Of a stretch of 64,000 nucleotides of DNA, positions 11,101 to 18,297 are shown one piece after another. This DNA is from Clostridium sp. GTDB taxonomy: Bacteria; Bacillota; Clostridia; Peptostreptococcales; Peptostreptococcaceae. The notes beneath the pieces are model-generated. The model saw nothing but the letters and a program-made list of their open reading frames with translations. It did not search any database and had not been told where the DNA came from. A program made the position numbers and the translations under genes. The stretch spans positions 1 to 64,000 of the forward strand of contig JALFMW010000316.1 of NCBI GenBank assembly GCA_022782605.1, written 5' to 3'. Every line of letters starts with the position of its first letter. Position 1 is the first letter of the stretch.

Positions 11101-11578
11101 GGTTAGATAACATACCTGCTCTATCTTTTACATATATAACTATAGATATATTCTTACCAGATCCTAAAGGTGGAACTATGATATCATTATTTCCCTGTTG
11201 AATTAATTGAGTACCTCTTTCTATATTATTTACTAATATATAAGCAGTACCTTCACCTAGATTAGGAGAAGTATAGTATATTGGAATAGTAATAGAACTA
11301 GAACCATCAGAACTCTTTATTTCAAAATCAGATGTAATAGTTGGTAGTGCGCCACCGCCTCCACCACCACCTGATGGATGATTAGTAGTATGATTTTTAA
11401 GTTGAGTTTTAATGCTTTTTATATCAGTACCTATTTCTGCTAACGCACCTTCTACATTTTCAGTTTTGTAATAATCTTGCAAATCTGTAATACCCACATT
11501 AACAGCTTTAGTAGAGTTGCTGGTAGATGGCCCAGCAATCTCGATCCATTTACCGTTTACGTATCTTTTAAGTGCCAT
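5153..11578 (-). CDS. Giant tail adhesin: LamG-like, CotH-kinase-like and leucine-rich repeat domains
   Basis: A 2141-aa protein. Residues 1-20 (LKRYVNGKWIEIAG) are a common fiber N terminus. A coiled stretch and a run of seven glycines (about 70-77) follow, then Ig-like beta domains to about 350. Residues about 360-545 look like a LamG/concanavalin-like jelly roll (SLLCWFDATDRTND near its start, EIKHLRIYDRNLTFDE at its end). Residues about 590-990 resemble the CotH spore-coat kinase family: FPILLYINGELQGVYDF, later GKNMKLVTFDGVKWYIDFYD, then D892-M893-D894 before TAMG, the position of the metal-binding Asp residues in CotH. Residues about 1090-2080 are irregular BspA-type leucine-rich repeats rich in Cys and Asn. 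The end, NNKGWTFAIV, is typical of BspA-like proteins. GGGAGGTGG precedes the ATG. Likely a receptor-binding protein; kinase activity is unproven. Confidence 0.8.
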   Translation of the reverse strand: MALKRYVNGKWIEIAGPSTSNSTKAVNVGITDLQDYYKTENVEGALAEIGTDIKSIKTQLKNHTTNHPSGGGGGGGALPTITSDFEIKSSDGSSSITIPIYYTSPNLGEGTAYILVNNIERGTQLIQQGNNDIIVPPLGSGKNISIVIYVKDRAGMLSNQLKWVVTAGGIKMTMITDTNAIYNIKNRIMLAYTIECMTGENIYTCFEIDGVLKEIKSINGYNSYELTDIQIGVHKITYWAKSGDYITEKKKFALLVVDENHIIVYADFDSEKEYESGIPISIPYRVAIDRDEDFTVNMYINGTLKKTIVTRPGLLYWSITSLDVGDYTLKIEAINEELGISGFTEFACKVVQGEYTRIQPVMDASLLCWFDATDRTNDDADRDIWTDKFRGHKGKLYNFNYGSNGWIKPEGSDMAELVMDGTCYVEIDMTPFKNNFKNGGAIEIVFKTRDVGNDIARVLDITDTLTPFKGVYIDTREAYIASANQTINASIGADEYIHVIFNIDRTNKYAHVVINGVITKSCKLSDSGIGTSAILESFAHAEKIFLNSKKGVEDFGSCEIKHLRIYDRNLTFDELVQNFLSSIEDISLQKFKSDFNDPLKNIMPIMNITVDPEAFKTMTETNKVEVAMTYTSPNSDLYGQTLTDATNCLMYWQGTSSIAYNIKNFNLELRDSNRQPIMYSPYPNCIPQDLFCLKANLMESTNAHNVGLADFVRKYLYTNQTPAQKIDSRTSRTVQGFPILLYINGELQGVYDFNLDRYSSTAFGYDLPAHKNTCKVYEVSANTNQTAGAFIPWTPDTGIDEWSWYKNDFSGIYPAEIQNSMNDDYRELKNLISFVHDSTDEVFITQFETYFDKESVIRYYLIVMVLGLVDSLGKNMKLVTFDGVKWYIDFYDMDTAMGLDNTGATKYDVDIEVNIDEFNTANSVLWSRVRTLFAADLVAEYNNLRNGNLTLDKIYECLFTNQIEKIPEKQYNFSTQKKYLDSGTYIMMSNGNRYYNLKRWIKERLLYCDTLFDYSPATSSFISIRSGIIGEAYIDIQTYSPMYLTIKWRNMADRSGEQTLKVGRNQVVRFQASKENQPQSKDQEIMIYGADQIKSLGKLDGLMPRHLYLSNATRLTNIECAGNTDLLSIDIENCRYLQRLDLSGCNKLGTLQTSQVLKVAGCNNLRYLNASDTVLKSIDTNQSGGNLVEIYVPKTLQKLELRNQYSLKVVGLPASSSLDGSKVYDLKQNASNMSSFTLINCPLVERLTYSEDFGVSGNFFDNYANECRPSEINYLNYPEGEWKRLMSWGNGLANCYDIHIENSCHNVPSMSFRGISNLNSLTLRSMPGLKTLMLGANCCGYKYNNEPTYEADRYDVVGEFDWDSLKIIKCPNIEEFRIHEMYPCNWSEGMGGNLSYFTFKPGTESIKLSDKFPNLKIFECNLATQNIHQIILPQTLESVITCAWNKRHDEGFDNEVKIEKFNIDSIYFEGEHEPSYVGVDLGNHKLKDTCIIAPYAKELLGVDIVNQYVNPVFNDLKESYIEDRPYVTPNGVIDLSDFKWKYIADWFAFIDFTKGECEVKTPSDWESFLRNITRTSRMFYRCTNPDFTWEFAMKFFPKLNTFEDLNYMYQYAVLAEQRDYETDGVVMKNKNNIGGYNYNIKPFYGTNLKYIKEFTLTDCDGAYATLSGCESLIKLGDCKFTGTRSSTWGINYLCQGCVNLEEIGSITSSATKESKKTIPMESAFEGCRKLRRIGKLNFSADNMNCAYYNCLALEDDGLSFPYMGECTDIRNVLCNCKSLTRVRFETLAKVIYADGFLRSCDNLTSVYLPDIGRDHPLQEMSSGFSGCVKLTDIEIEGETLPVGLRSMGYLYGQCELLTRLIPIPNDFIYDVDMSGCCSRCSSLTDDNIYKEIPFRVTNISYIYERCNGLVNPVVNVNTDNVYAKQAFRYCENIKTLTVNFNGRLLRDSTYFAEYCNRLETVNFKFPSALMMHDYYGTGVTYYNMFQYCNSLKVVNLNMTKLADTNSKADFGGMFYEDKYIEEIHGLDFTYLKKPVRSLTSTGQNPYDWHDTSITYGAVFENLKNFDVTGALIHSYDFKNINTTAHTKTILRHLDTVTEETLGLTYNVMDAIDDEKTENVDEELRTLALDVMNNKGWTFAIV

Positions 11579-11590
11579 CTAACCACCTCC

Positions 11591-14230
11591 CTAGCTTGTT
11601 TTGTTCTCGTTGTAATAAGGAGCAGTAACGCCAGTTCTATAAGCTGGTCTTCTATCTGCAAAGTTAATTGTTAATGTATCATGTTGTACTGGAACCATAG
11701 AATCCTTATATTCTGATACTGTAACTATTCCAGTTTCTTTGTCTGTACTTACTACGCCAGGAACATATTTACTAACAACGTTTATTCTATCTTTTGTAAT
11801 ATCTATAGTAGCAAAACTTGGTTGCAACATAAGAACTCCACCATAATCATACCACCATGGTCTTGTAGGAGCTGAAGCACTAAAGTGTTTAGTATAAGCT
11901 TCTCCAGAACTTGCATTTATAGGATTGCTAGATTTATCTACCATAGTTAAATTATTTAAAGGTATAGCTTTTTCTTTACCACTTATTTTAGAGCCACTAG
12001 CTTGGAATAATATATAATAAGTTCCATCTGCAGGATGTGCAGTTCTATCTATTTCAGAGCCATCTAATTTAGTTTCATTCTTAACAGTATAAGTTTTAGT
12101 TTTAGTTACATAAGTATTGTAATTAGCTTCATTTGTCATATCTTTATATTCTGCTTTTTCATAACCACATTTAATTGGAATACTTCTATTATAACTATGG
12201 TTGTGACCGCACATAAATAAGTCAACTCCATAATGTTCTAATACAGGAATCCAGTGTTGTAATCTCTTAGCTCTTGTAACAGAAAATGGAGATAAATGTG
12301 CATAAACAACTACCCATTTAGGTTTAACAGCTCTTTGAGATACTTTCCATAAATCTCTATCTAAGAAATAAGCCTGCTTTAATAGAAACTCAGCCTTATC
12401 AATTCCATAATCATTATACATTTGTTCATCATTAGAATTTAAGCATATAAAGTGAGTAAATCCTAAATCAAATGAATAAGTAGATACCATAGGCTGATTT
12501 ACTGTAGCTTTAACATCTTTATGGTAATCATTAAGCATAGGTTGATCTTCATAAGTAGCATAATGTTCATATGCAAATCCATATTTCTTATCAACTAAAT
12601 CATTGTTTCCACAAGTAGTCATATGTGGAACATTTTTCATAAATTCGTTAGCATGTTTAGTATAATATAACCATTCAAATAAGTTAGATGCGTTTTGAGA
12701 TATGTCTCCACAGTTAACATGGAAATCAAAATTAGGTAATCCATTAGCATCATAGAAATTCTTTTCTTTTCTCATAGCTTGAACACATGTATTCCATGCT
12801 TCATATTCTGGTTCAGTAAATCCTTGTTGATCAGTAGTTAACAATAATCTGATATTACTATTATCATTATATTCTTTTATTTCTAATAATTCATTATCTG
12901 ACCAATAGCCAGGTTCACCACATTTATATTCATATAAACCTGGATCTAGATTATCTACTTGTGCTCTATGTATAGTCATGAATACACCATGATTATTTAC
13001 TATTTCACGTTTTGATTCTACTTGTATCCATGGCTCTAAATTAAGAGTACCATCTATATTTTTTAATTTTCTTAATCTAACTTCTCCACTATCTGTAACT
13101 GTAGATTGCCAAGTAAATATTCTAGTGCTTGATCTTTTACCAAAAGTTATGTTCACTAAATTTGGTATATTATCTTTTGGTTTTATTTTATCAGCGCTTT
13201 GTTCCCATCTACCATCTCTTAAACTTCTAGGTCTTACATCTTCAACTTTACATTTTCTATAGTTGATAGGTTTAGTATCATATTTATTATTTTTATTATT
13301 TTTAAAGTCGATACGTCTTATAGCCGTATCTTTATTCATACAGTTATGAAAGAATTTATTATAAGCTGGTGGAGCAGCATTTGTACCTGCAGCACCAACA
13401 CCTAATAAATCTACATAGTCTTGATTTATTCTTGTTTCAGTAACAGCTCCTGTAGCATCAACTATTTTAGTAACTACAGTAGGGTTGTCTGTTGGTGCAA
13501 TAGAGTTAGTACTTAAATATAAAGACATACCACTATCGCTTAAGGCTATAGGTTTACCTGTTTGTTCATCTATCCATTCTTGATCATAGTCATATATTTT
13601 ACATATAATCATATCACCAGACATGTTACCGTGTTGTTTTCCTCTAATTAAAAAAGAATGACGAGGAGGAATAGCACCTCTAAGAGATAATGTTTTCCAT
13701 GCCGCATCATTAGATCCTCTATAATGTAAATATAAACCACAAAGGTTAACAGTGTTAGTATTAGAACAGTTATACAATTCTACAAAACTGTGAGATACGG
13801 CAACACCTTGAGATGTATCTGTAGGTACGCTGTCGCCTCCGCCATAAGCTTGATTTATAACTATACCATGACCATCTACAAGAGTAGCTGAAGCTTCATT
13901 ACCTGTAGCTGCATTAGTACCAGCCATAGCACCTACAACTATTTTTTCTGTTTTTAATGGTGTTCTTAAATTTTCTCCTGGAGCATACACATGTCCTTCA
14001 ACTGTATCTTTAGGAAATACTTGAAGCTTGCCATCAGTATTTATAATTAATCTATATTCTTCATCATTATCGTGTGATTTTAAATCTACAAAATTTTCAC
14101 CAACATTTGTAGAACCCATCATGTTGGCTACTTTTAACTTTCTGTTATCGCTTCCTCTTTGTATGACGATATAATCCTGATCGACATCAACTGTTAGGAC
14201 TTCTGTTAATTCACTTATTCTTTTGCCCAT
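11591..14230 (-). CDS. Fiber with lamin-tail domain and purple-acid-phosphatase-like metallophosphoesterase
   Basis: An 879-aa protein. Residues 1-40 (KRISELTEVLTVDVDQDYIV) are a known kind of fiber anchor. Residues about 118-245 fit a lamin-tail domain (IVINQAYGGG...FVELYN...LCGLYLHYRG...IPPRHSFLIRG). Residues about 350-455 fit the N-terminal beta domain of purple acid phosphatases (NLVNITFGK; NLDPGLYEYKCG). The calcineurin-type catalytic set follows: D467 (TTDQQG), D509 (NCGDIS), G541-N-N-D (usually GNHE), H645 (YAHLSPF), and H676/H678 in CGHNHSYNRS. The metal ligands I can check are therefore present. A phosphodiesterase acting on wall teichoic acid or another surface phosphate polymer would fit a fiber enzyme, but the substrate is inferred. 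AAAGGAGG precedes the ATG. It lies 12 bases before the giant adhesin gene. Confidence 0.85.
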   Translation of the reverse strand: MGKRISELTEVLTVDVDQDYIVIQRGSDNRKLKVANMMGSTNVGENFVDLKSHDNDEEYRLIINTDGKLQVFPKDTVEGHVYAPGENLRTPLKTEKIVVGAMAGTNAATGNEASATLVDGHGIVINQAYGGGDSVPTDTSQGVAVSHSFVELYNCSNTNTVNLCGLYLHYRGSNDAAWKTLSLRGAIPPRHSFLIRGKQHGNMSGDMIICKIYDYDQEWIDEQTGKPIALSDSGMSLYLSTNSIAPTDNPTVVTKIVDATGAVTETRINQDYVDLLGVGAAGTNAAPPAYNKFFHNCMNKDTAIRRIDFKNNKNNKYDTKPINYRKCKVEDVRPRSLRDGRWEQSADKIKPKDNIPNLVNITFGKRSSTRIFTWQSTVTDSGEVRLRKLKNIDGTLNLEPWIQVESKREIVNNHGVFMTIHRAQVDNLDPGLYEYKCGEPGYWSDNELLEIKEYNDNSNIRLLLTTDQQGFTEPEYEAWNTCVQAMRKEKNFYDANGLPNFDFHVNCGDISQNASNLFEWLYYTKHANEFMKNVPHMTTCGNNDLVDKKYGFAYEHYATYEDQPMLNDYHKDVKATVNQPMVSTYSFDLGFTHFICLNSNDEQMYNDYGIDKAEFLLKQAYFLDRDLWKVSQRAVKPKWVVVYAHLSPFSVTRAKRLQHWIPVLEHYGVDLFMCGHNHSYNRSIPIKCGYEKAEYKDMTNEANYNTYVTKTKTYTVKNETKLDGSEIDRTAHPADGTYYILFQASGSKISGKEKAIPLNNLTMVDKSSNPINASSGEAYTKHFSASAPTRPWWYDYGGVLMLQPSFATIDITKDRINVVSKYVPGVVSTDKETGIVTVSEYKDSMVPVQHDTLTINFADRRPAYRTGVTAPYYNENKTS

Positions 14231-14272
14231 TTTTGCCTCCTTTTTATTTGCATTATAGTTTGCATTTCTTGT

Positions 14273-14941
14273 TTATTGCTGAACTTCTAACAGCAATTCT
14301 GTACCGTCCTCTAATAGTATTGATGAACCGTCTTCTAACAAGATACTATAATTACTTGGATTATCAGGTGAAACTATAATTCCGCTTTCTAGCATTTCTT
14401 CTAATTCGTCTATTCTTTTATTTAAAACATCCATTGAAGTTTGCATTTCTTTAATTAATTGTTTTAAATTATTTAACAAATCAAGATCTTGTTCACTTTC
14501 TACAATACCATCTGTATTAGTATCTAGCCATAACATTCTATTATCTTCTGGTGGCTCTGGACCTACCCAAATATGAACATAAATATCAGGTGGTTCCTCT
14601 TCGCCTTCTCCGCCACTACCACCACTAGTGTTAGTAGAAAACATAGGTCTCCAGCCATTATTAATAGAATAACTATAATATTTATCTTCATCAGATACAT
14701 AACACAATGCACCGTTCTTAATGTTAGTTGTGTTTAAATCTTGCATTTCTTGGTTTGTATTTACAGTTAGTATACCGCCACTTTCTTGTAATACATTTAT
14801 CGTTTCAGTAATTCTATTAAGAGTATTACTTAATGATTCGCCTTCGTGACCAATAACTAAATTTATATGTGTAATAGGTAATAATCTATTCCCTTGAGGG
14901 TCTAGTATAAAACCTTTCTTAAGGTCTTCTACATTAATCAT
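14273..14941 (-). CDS. Small tail fiber/adaptor protein
   Basis: A 222-aa protein; AAGGTGGTG precedes the ATG. The N-terminal segment KGFILDPQGNRLLPITHINLV resembles the start of the 443-aa fiber (KGF...KTFLPVTHESLVL). In the middle, GALCYVSDEDKYYSYSINNG matches GMLCYVENEDKYYKY of the 101-aa protein, a small beta module common in Firmicute fibers. Then come a Gly/Glu linker, a module with VHIWVGPEPPEDNRMLWLDT, a coiled coil (about 155-190), and a C-terminal peptide in which ILLEDG recurs (SILLEDGSSILLEDGTELLL). It directly follows a terminator, so it may open the transcript for the phosphoesterase fiber and giant adhesin. Role as spacer or adaptor is inferred. Confidence 0.75.
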   Translation of the reverse strand: MINVEDLKKGFILDPQGNRLLPITHINLVIGHEGESLSNTLNRITETINVLQESGGILTVNTNQEMQDLNTTNIKNGALCYVSDEDKYYSYSINNGWRPMFSTNTSGGSGGEGEEEPPDIYVHIWVGPEPPEDNRMLWLDTNTDGIVESEQDLDLLNNLKQLIKEMQTSMDVLNKRIDELEEMLESGIIVSPDNPSNYSILLEDGSSILLEDGTELLLEVQQ

Positions 14942-14973
14942 CAGTTCACCACCTTCAAGATATTATTACATAA

Positions 14974-14998
14974 TAAAAAGACCAATAATTTATTGGTC
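14974..14998 (-). terminator. Intrinsic terminator after the 74-aa gene
   Basis: On the minus strand GACCAAT pairs with ATTGGTC around a short AT loop, followed by TTTTTATTATG. It starts right at the stop codon of the 74-aa gene. TATTACAT (14964-14971, plus strand) lies just beyond it, before the ribosome site of the next gene. Confidence 0.85.
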
Positions 14999-15000
14999 CT

Positions 15001-15225
15001 TTATTTTATATTATTTTCAGTATTGTCTGGAGTTTTGTAGAAATTTCTATTTAAAAGATCTATAACGTCTTCTCTATATAACTCATTACATTTGCAAAAA
15101 ACAATGTTCCCTGTTACGTCATCTATTTCTACTTCTTCGAACCCTAAGTCATGATTATCTATATAAGTTTTTCCGACAGTAAGTATTCTACTTAATGCGT
15201 CTCCAGTAACTCTTCTTTGACTCAT
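15001..15225 (-). CDS. Small fiber-associated protein
   Basis: I take the ATG at 15225 as start (74 aa, MSQRRVTGDALSRILTVGK) because CGGAG lies 8 bases before it. A GTG three codons upstream is open but sits on the ribosome site. The N terminus (VTGDALSRILTVGKTYID) resembles the N-terminal helix of the other fibers, and the end (YREDVIDLLNRNFYK) resembles their C-terminal signature, so it may be another miniature of that family like the 68-aa protein. It is followed directly by a terminator and lies 31 bases after the alanine-rich fiber gene. Function unknown. Confidence 0.6.
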   Translation of the reverse strand: MSQRRVTGDALSRILTVGKTYIDNHDLGFEEVEIDDVTGNIVFCKCNELYREDVIDLLNRNFYKTPDNTENNIK

Positions 15226-15256
15226 TGTTATCACTCCGTTTTAGTATGTTAGTAAA

Positions 15257-17440
15257 TTATTTATATAAGTTATCTAACATAGTTTGTAATTCAGCATCTT
15301 CTAATGGTACTAAGTTAGCTAATTGTTTTTGCATTGCAGTTATACTTGCTTCTGCAGAAGTTAATCTAGTGCCAGCATTTATAGCTTTTAAGTCAGCTAC
15401 ATCTTTAACTAATCCGCTATTACTGTCTCCAACAGTAGTTTCTAAAGTAGCAATTCTGCCACCTAAAGCATCAGTAGTAACTTTAACTCTACCTTCAGCA
15501 TCTGCTACAGCTTTAGCAACAGATCCTTCAACTTCAGCACCACCTTCTAATACATCTAATCTACCTTCAACAGCATCTATAGCGTCATCTTGAGCTTTAT
15601 CTTTAGTAGCTTGAGCAGCTTTGTGATCATCTAAAGCTTTTTGAACAACTTGAACTTTAGCAGCTACTGAGTCAGCTCCGTCTCCTGTTAATGCATCTAA
15701 TCTATCAGTTAATATTTTATCAGCATTTTGTCTAGCTGTAGCTTCAGCAGCTATTGCAGCAGCGTTAGCAGCAACATCAGCACATAATCCAGTAGCAGCT
15801 TCTCCACCTTCAACTGCTTTATGTCCTAATATAGCTTCTATCTTAGCATCTTCAGCATCTGCATATTCTTTAGCAGCAGCTAAATTATCAACATCAGCTT
15901 TTTCTAAAGCAGCAACTTTAGCATCATAAGTAGTTTGAGCAACTTTTGCGTCTATTTTAGGTTGTAATTTATTTTCTAATGCAGCATCTTTATCAGAAGC
16001 ATCTTTAGCAGCAGCACTTATAGCTTCAGATTTAGCAGTAGCTATTTCACCAGTTATAGTAGTATGTAAAGTTGTATCTAACTCACCAGCTTTATCTATT
16101 GCTGCTTGTTTAGCTGCAGCTATGTCTTTAGCAACTTGAGCAACATAAGCTTGATATGTGCTTTCATGTTTAGTTATAGAGTCAGCTAATTCTTTTAATG
16201 TGTCCATAGCTTCAGGAGCACCGTTAACTAAATCAGCAACAGCTTTCTTAATTGATCCTTCGCCTTCACCTTGAATAACAGCTAATTTACCTTCATTAGC
16301 AGCAACTCTATTTTTAAGACTATCAGCAGCAGTATTAACTTGATCTATAGCATCTTTTATTTTCTTATCTACAGAACCATCAACATTAACGTCTCCATTT
16401 AATGTTTCTATAGCAGCTTTATTAGCTTCAGCTTTTGCATCTACAGCTTTTTCAGCAGCATCTGCTCTAGCTGCTTCTTTAGCTATTGCGCCAAATACAG
16501 TATCTTTATCTTTAGCATCATCGGCTTTACCAACTAATACTTCTAAAGCGTCAACGTCAGCTTGTGCAGCATCAGCAGCATCTTTTGCTTCTTTTTCAGC
16601 AGCTCTAGCAGCAGCAGCTTCAGCAACTAAATCAGCTTTAACTTTAGCTATTCTACCAAATGCAGTATCAGCAGTAGCTTCATCAGCTTTTTGTCCTAAG
16701 TCAGCTCTTAATTCATTTTCAACACCTTGAGCTCTAGTAACTTCAGCTTGTACAGCAGTTTGAGCATCTAAACCAGCTTGTTTAGCATCTTTTATAGCTT
16801 CAGCAACTGCTCCACCTTCTGCATTTGCAGCTTTTAAATCAGCTACGTCTTTTACTAATCCTTTAGCATCGTCTCCAACTTTGCCTTCTAATGCAGTTAC
16901 TTTACCTTCTGCAGTTGTTAATCTATCAGCCAATCCATTAACATTAGCAGTAGCATCTGCTAATGCAGCATTTCCAATTTGAACATTTTTAATTAATACA
17001 TCTATAGCTTTTTTAACATCTGCTACGCCTGACATAGCAGGATTAGAGTATTTAAGTTTTGCTACATCTTCTACACCTATTTTAGCATCCCATACAGCAA
17101 CTTTTCCATCAGTTATTTTATCTAATTCAGCTTTGTTAGCATGTGTATGTGTAGATTCAGCACCAGCTATTAAATCTTTAACTTTAGCATCAAAGCCAGT
17201 TATATCAGTAGTTTCATGAATATGTTGTTTTGCAGCTACTGTAGCAGTTTTTTCAGCAGAACCATCGAATTCTACTTCTTGATCTCCTACTGTTAATTTT
17301 AACGCATTAGCAACTCTAGCAGCGCTTGCAGCTTGTGCACCTTTAGCTAAATATAATTCAGCGTTTTTACTTTTTAAAAATGTAAGAACTTTTTGTAAAT
17401 TCTCTTTGGTTACAAAGACTTTTTTAGTTTCATCAGCCAT
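15257..17440 (-). CDS. Long alanine-rich tail fiber
   Basis: A 727-aa protein dominated by Ala, Asp, Lys and Glu in heptad-like helices. Examples are the repeated VADLKAANA and VADLKAINA units and segments such as AARAAEKEAKDAADAAQ. The N terminus has a helix (VTKENLQKVLTFLKSKNAEL) followed by a beta piece (ALKLTVGDQEVEFDGSAEKT). A stf-like segment GAPEAMDTLKELADSI occurs near the middle. It ends LEDAELQTMLDNLYK, the shared C-terminal signature. AAAGGAA precedes the ATG. It is probably a long trimeric coiled-coil shaft. Its Ala-heavy composition, mostly encoded by GCA and GCT, stands out from the Asn/Ile/Lys-rich neighbours and may reflect transfer from another phage or simple repeat growth. 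Confidence 0.8.
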   Translation of the reverse strand: MADETKKVFVTKENLQKVLTFLKSKNAELYLAKGAQAASAARVANALKLTVGDQEVEFDGSAEKTATVAAKQHIHETTDITGFDAKVKDLIAGAESTHTHANKAELDKITDGKVAVWDAKIGVEDVAKLKYSNPAMSGVADVKKAIDVLIKNVQIGNAALADATANVNGLADRLTTAEGKVTALEGKVGDDAKGLVKDVADLKAANAEGGAVAEAIKDAKQAGLDAQTAVQAEVTRAQGVENELRADLGQKADEATADTAFGRIAKVKADLVAEAAAARAAEKEAKDAADAAQADVDALEVLVGKADDAKDKDTVFGAIAKEAARADAAEKAVDAKAEANKAAIETLNGDVNVDGSVDKKIKDAIDQVNTAADSLKNRVAANEGKLAVIQGEGEGSIKKAVADLVNGAPEAMDTLKELADSITKHESTYQAYVAQVAKDIAAAKQAAIDKAGELDTTLHTTITGEIATAKSEAISAAAKDASDKDAALENKLQPKIDAKVAQTTYDAKVAALEKADVDNLAAAKEYADAEDAKIEAILGHKAVEGGEAATGLCADVAANAAAIAAEATARQNADKILTDRLDALTGDGADSVAAKVQVVQKALDDHKAAQATKDKAQDDAIDAVEGRLDVLEGGAEVEGSVAKAVADAEGRVKVTTDALGGRIATLETTVGDSNSGLVKDVADLKAINAGTRLTSAEASITAMQKQLANLVPLEDAELQTMLDNLYK

Positions 17441-17463
17441 CTTATTATTAATTCCTTTCGTTT

Positions 17464-18282
17464 TTATTGGTATAAGTTATTAAAAATTTCATCAACATCA
17501 GTATCACTCATTGTAATGTGTTCATGATTTTTTATTAGTTCATCAACATACAGTATAGTTGCATAATTATCTTCTAAGTCTTTATTTAAGACATAGTTAT
17601 TAAGAGTCATAGTTAACTTATCTTCATCAATGAATGCACTTATGTCATTTAAAGTAGCATAATCACTTAGATCGATTTCTGCTATTTTATCTATTACAAA
17701 AGTTTCAGTAGCCAAATTAATATCGTTAGCTAAATCTGAAATCTTTGTTGGCAGTTCAGGTAGATCTGTTAAGTCATTATATGAACCACTAAAATTACTT
17801 TTAGCATTCCAATTTTCAATATCGTTTAGTGTTATACTATCTAATACATCTTTGTTATCATGTCCATGAATTTGACTAAGATCATTTATTATTTCAATCC
17901 AAGTATCATTTATATATCTATATTCTTTTTGATTATCTAATACATATATACTCATACCTGGGCTGGCATAACCTTTTTCTGAATATATATTACGTTCTTC
18001 AATGGTATTAACTACATCAAATTTTGATATTATTTCACGATATGTACCTACAGCAGCATTCTTAATAACGCTAAAGCCTTGTTTTTTATCTTTTAATGTT
18101 AAAACTTCAAAACGTTTGCCAGTATCTTTTACATATACAACCATGCCTATATAAGGTGATGGTATAGATAAAATATCCTTTTCTGTTTCAACTCTAGTTC
18201 TAATGTCTAAAGGCGTATCTATAGATTTAGGTCTTATAGACCCTTCTGTTTGTATAGTGTTCGTATTGAAATCAGTACTCAT
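17464..18282 (-). CDS. Tail fiber protein
   Basis: A 272-aa protein. Residues about 10-60 form a beta module (PKSIDTPLDIRTRVETEKD, then SPYIGMVVYVKDTGKRFEVL) repeated later as ASPGMSIYVLDNQKEYRYI. Then come HGHDNKDVLDSITLNDIENW, the FSGSYNDLTDLP turn, coiled segments, and the C-terminal signature SDTDVDEIFNNLYQ. The VLDxI...W(N/D) plus FSGSYNDL arrangement is found in the same order in the 443-aa fiber just upstream, so the two share a module. AGGAGAG lies before the ATG. Likely a short fiber or connector in the receptor-binding complex. Confidence 0.8.
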   Translation of the reverse strand: MSTDFNTNTIQTEGSIRPKSIDTPLDIRTRVETEKDILSIPSPYIGMVVYVKDTGKRFEVLTLKDKKQGFSVIKNAAVGTYREIISKFDVVNTIEERNIYSEKGYASPGMSIYVLDNQKEYRYINDTWIEIINDLSQIHGHDNKDVLDSITLNDIENWNAKSNFSGSYNDLTDLPELPTKISDLANDINLATETFVIDKIAEIDLSDYATLNDISAFIDEDKLTMTLNNYVLNKDLEDNYATILYVDELIKNHEHITMSDTDVDEIFNNLYQ

Positions 18283-18297
18283 ATTGACAACGCTCTC

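Noticed and set aside
14231-14272. Promoter around ACTATAATGC before the phosphoesterase fiber gene
   Set aside because: TATAAT is present but no acceptable -35 element lies at the right distance, and such words are common in AT-rich DNA.
15225-15593. Plus-strand 122-codon frame over the alanine-rich fiber
   Set aside because: It mirrors the GCA/GCT-rich codons of the fiber and gives a Ser/Ala/Leu run without protein-like character.
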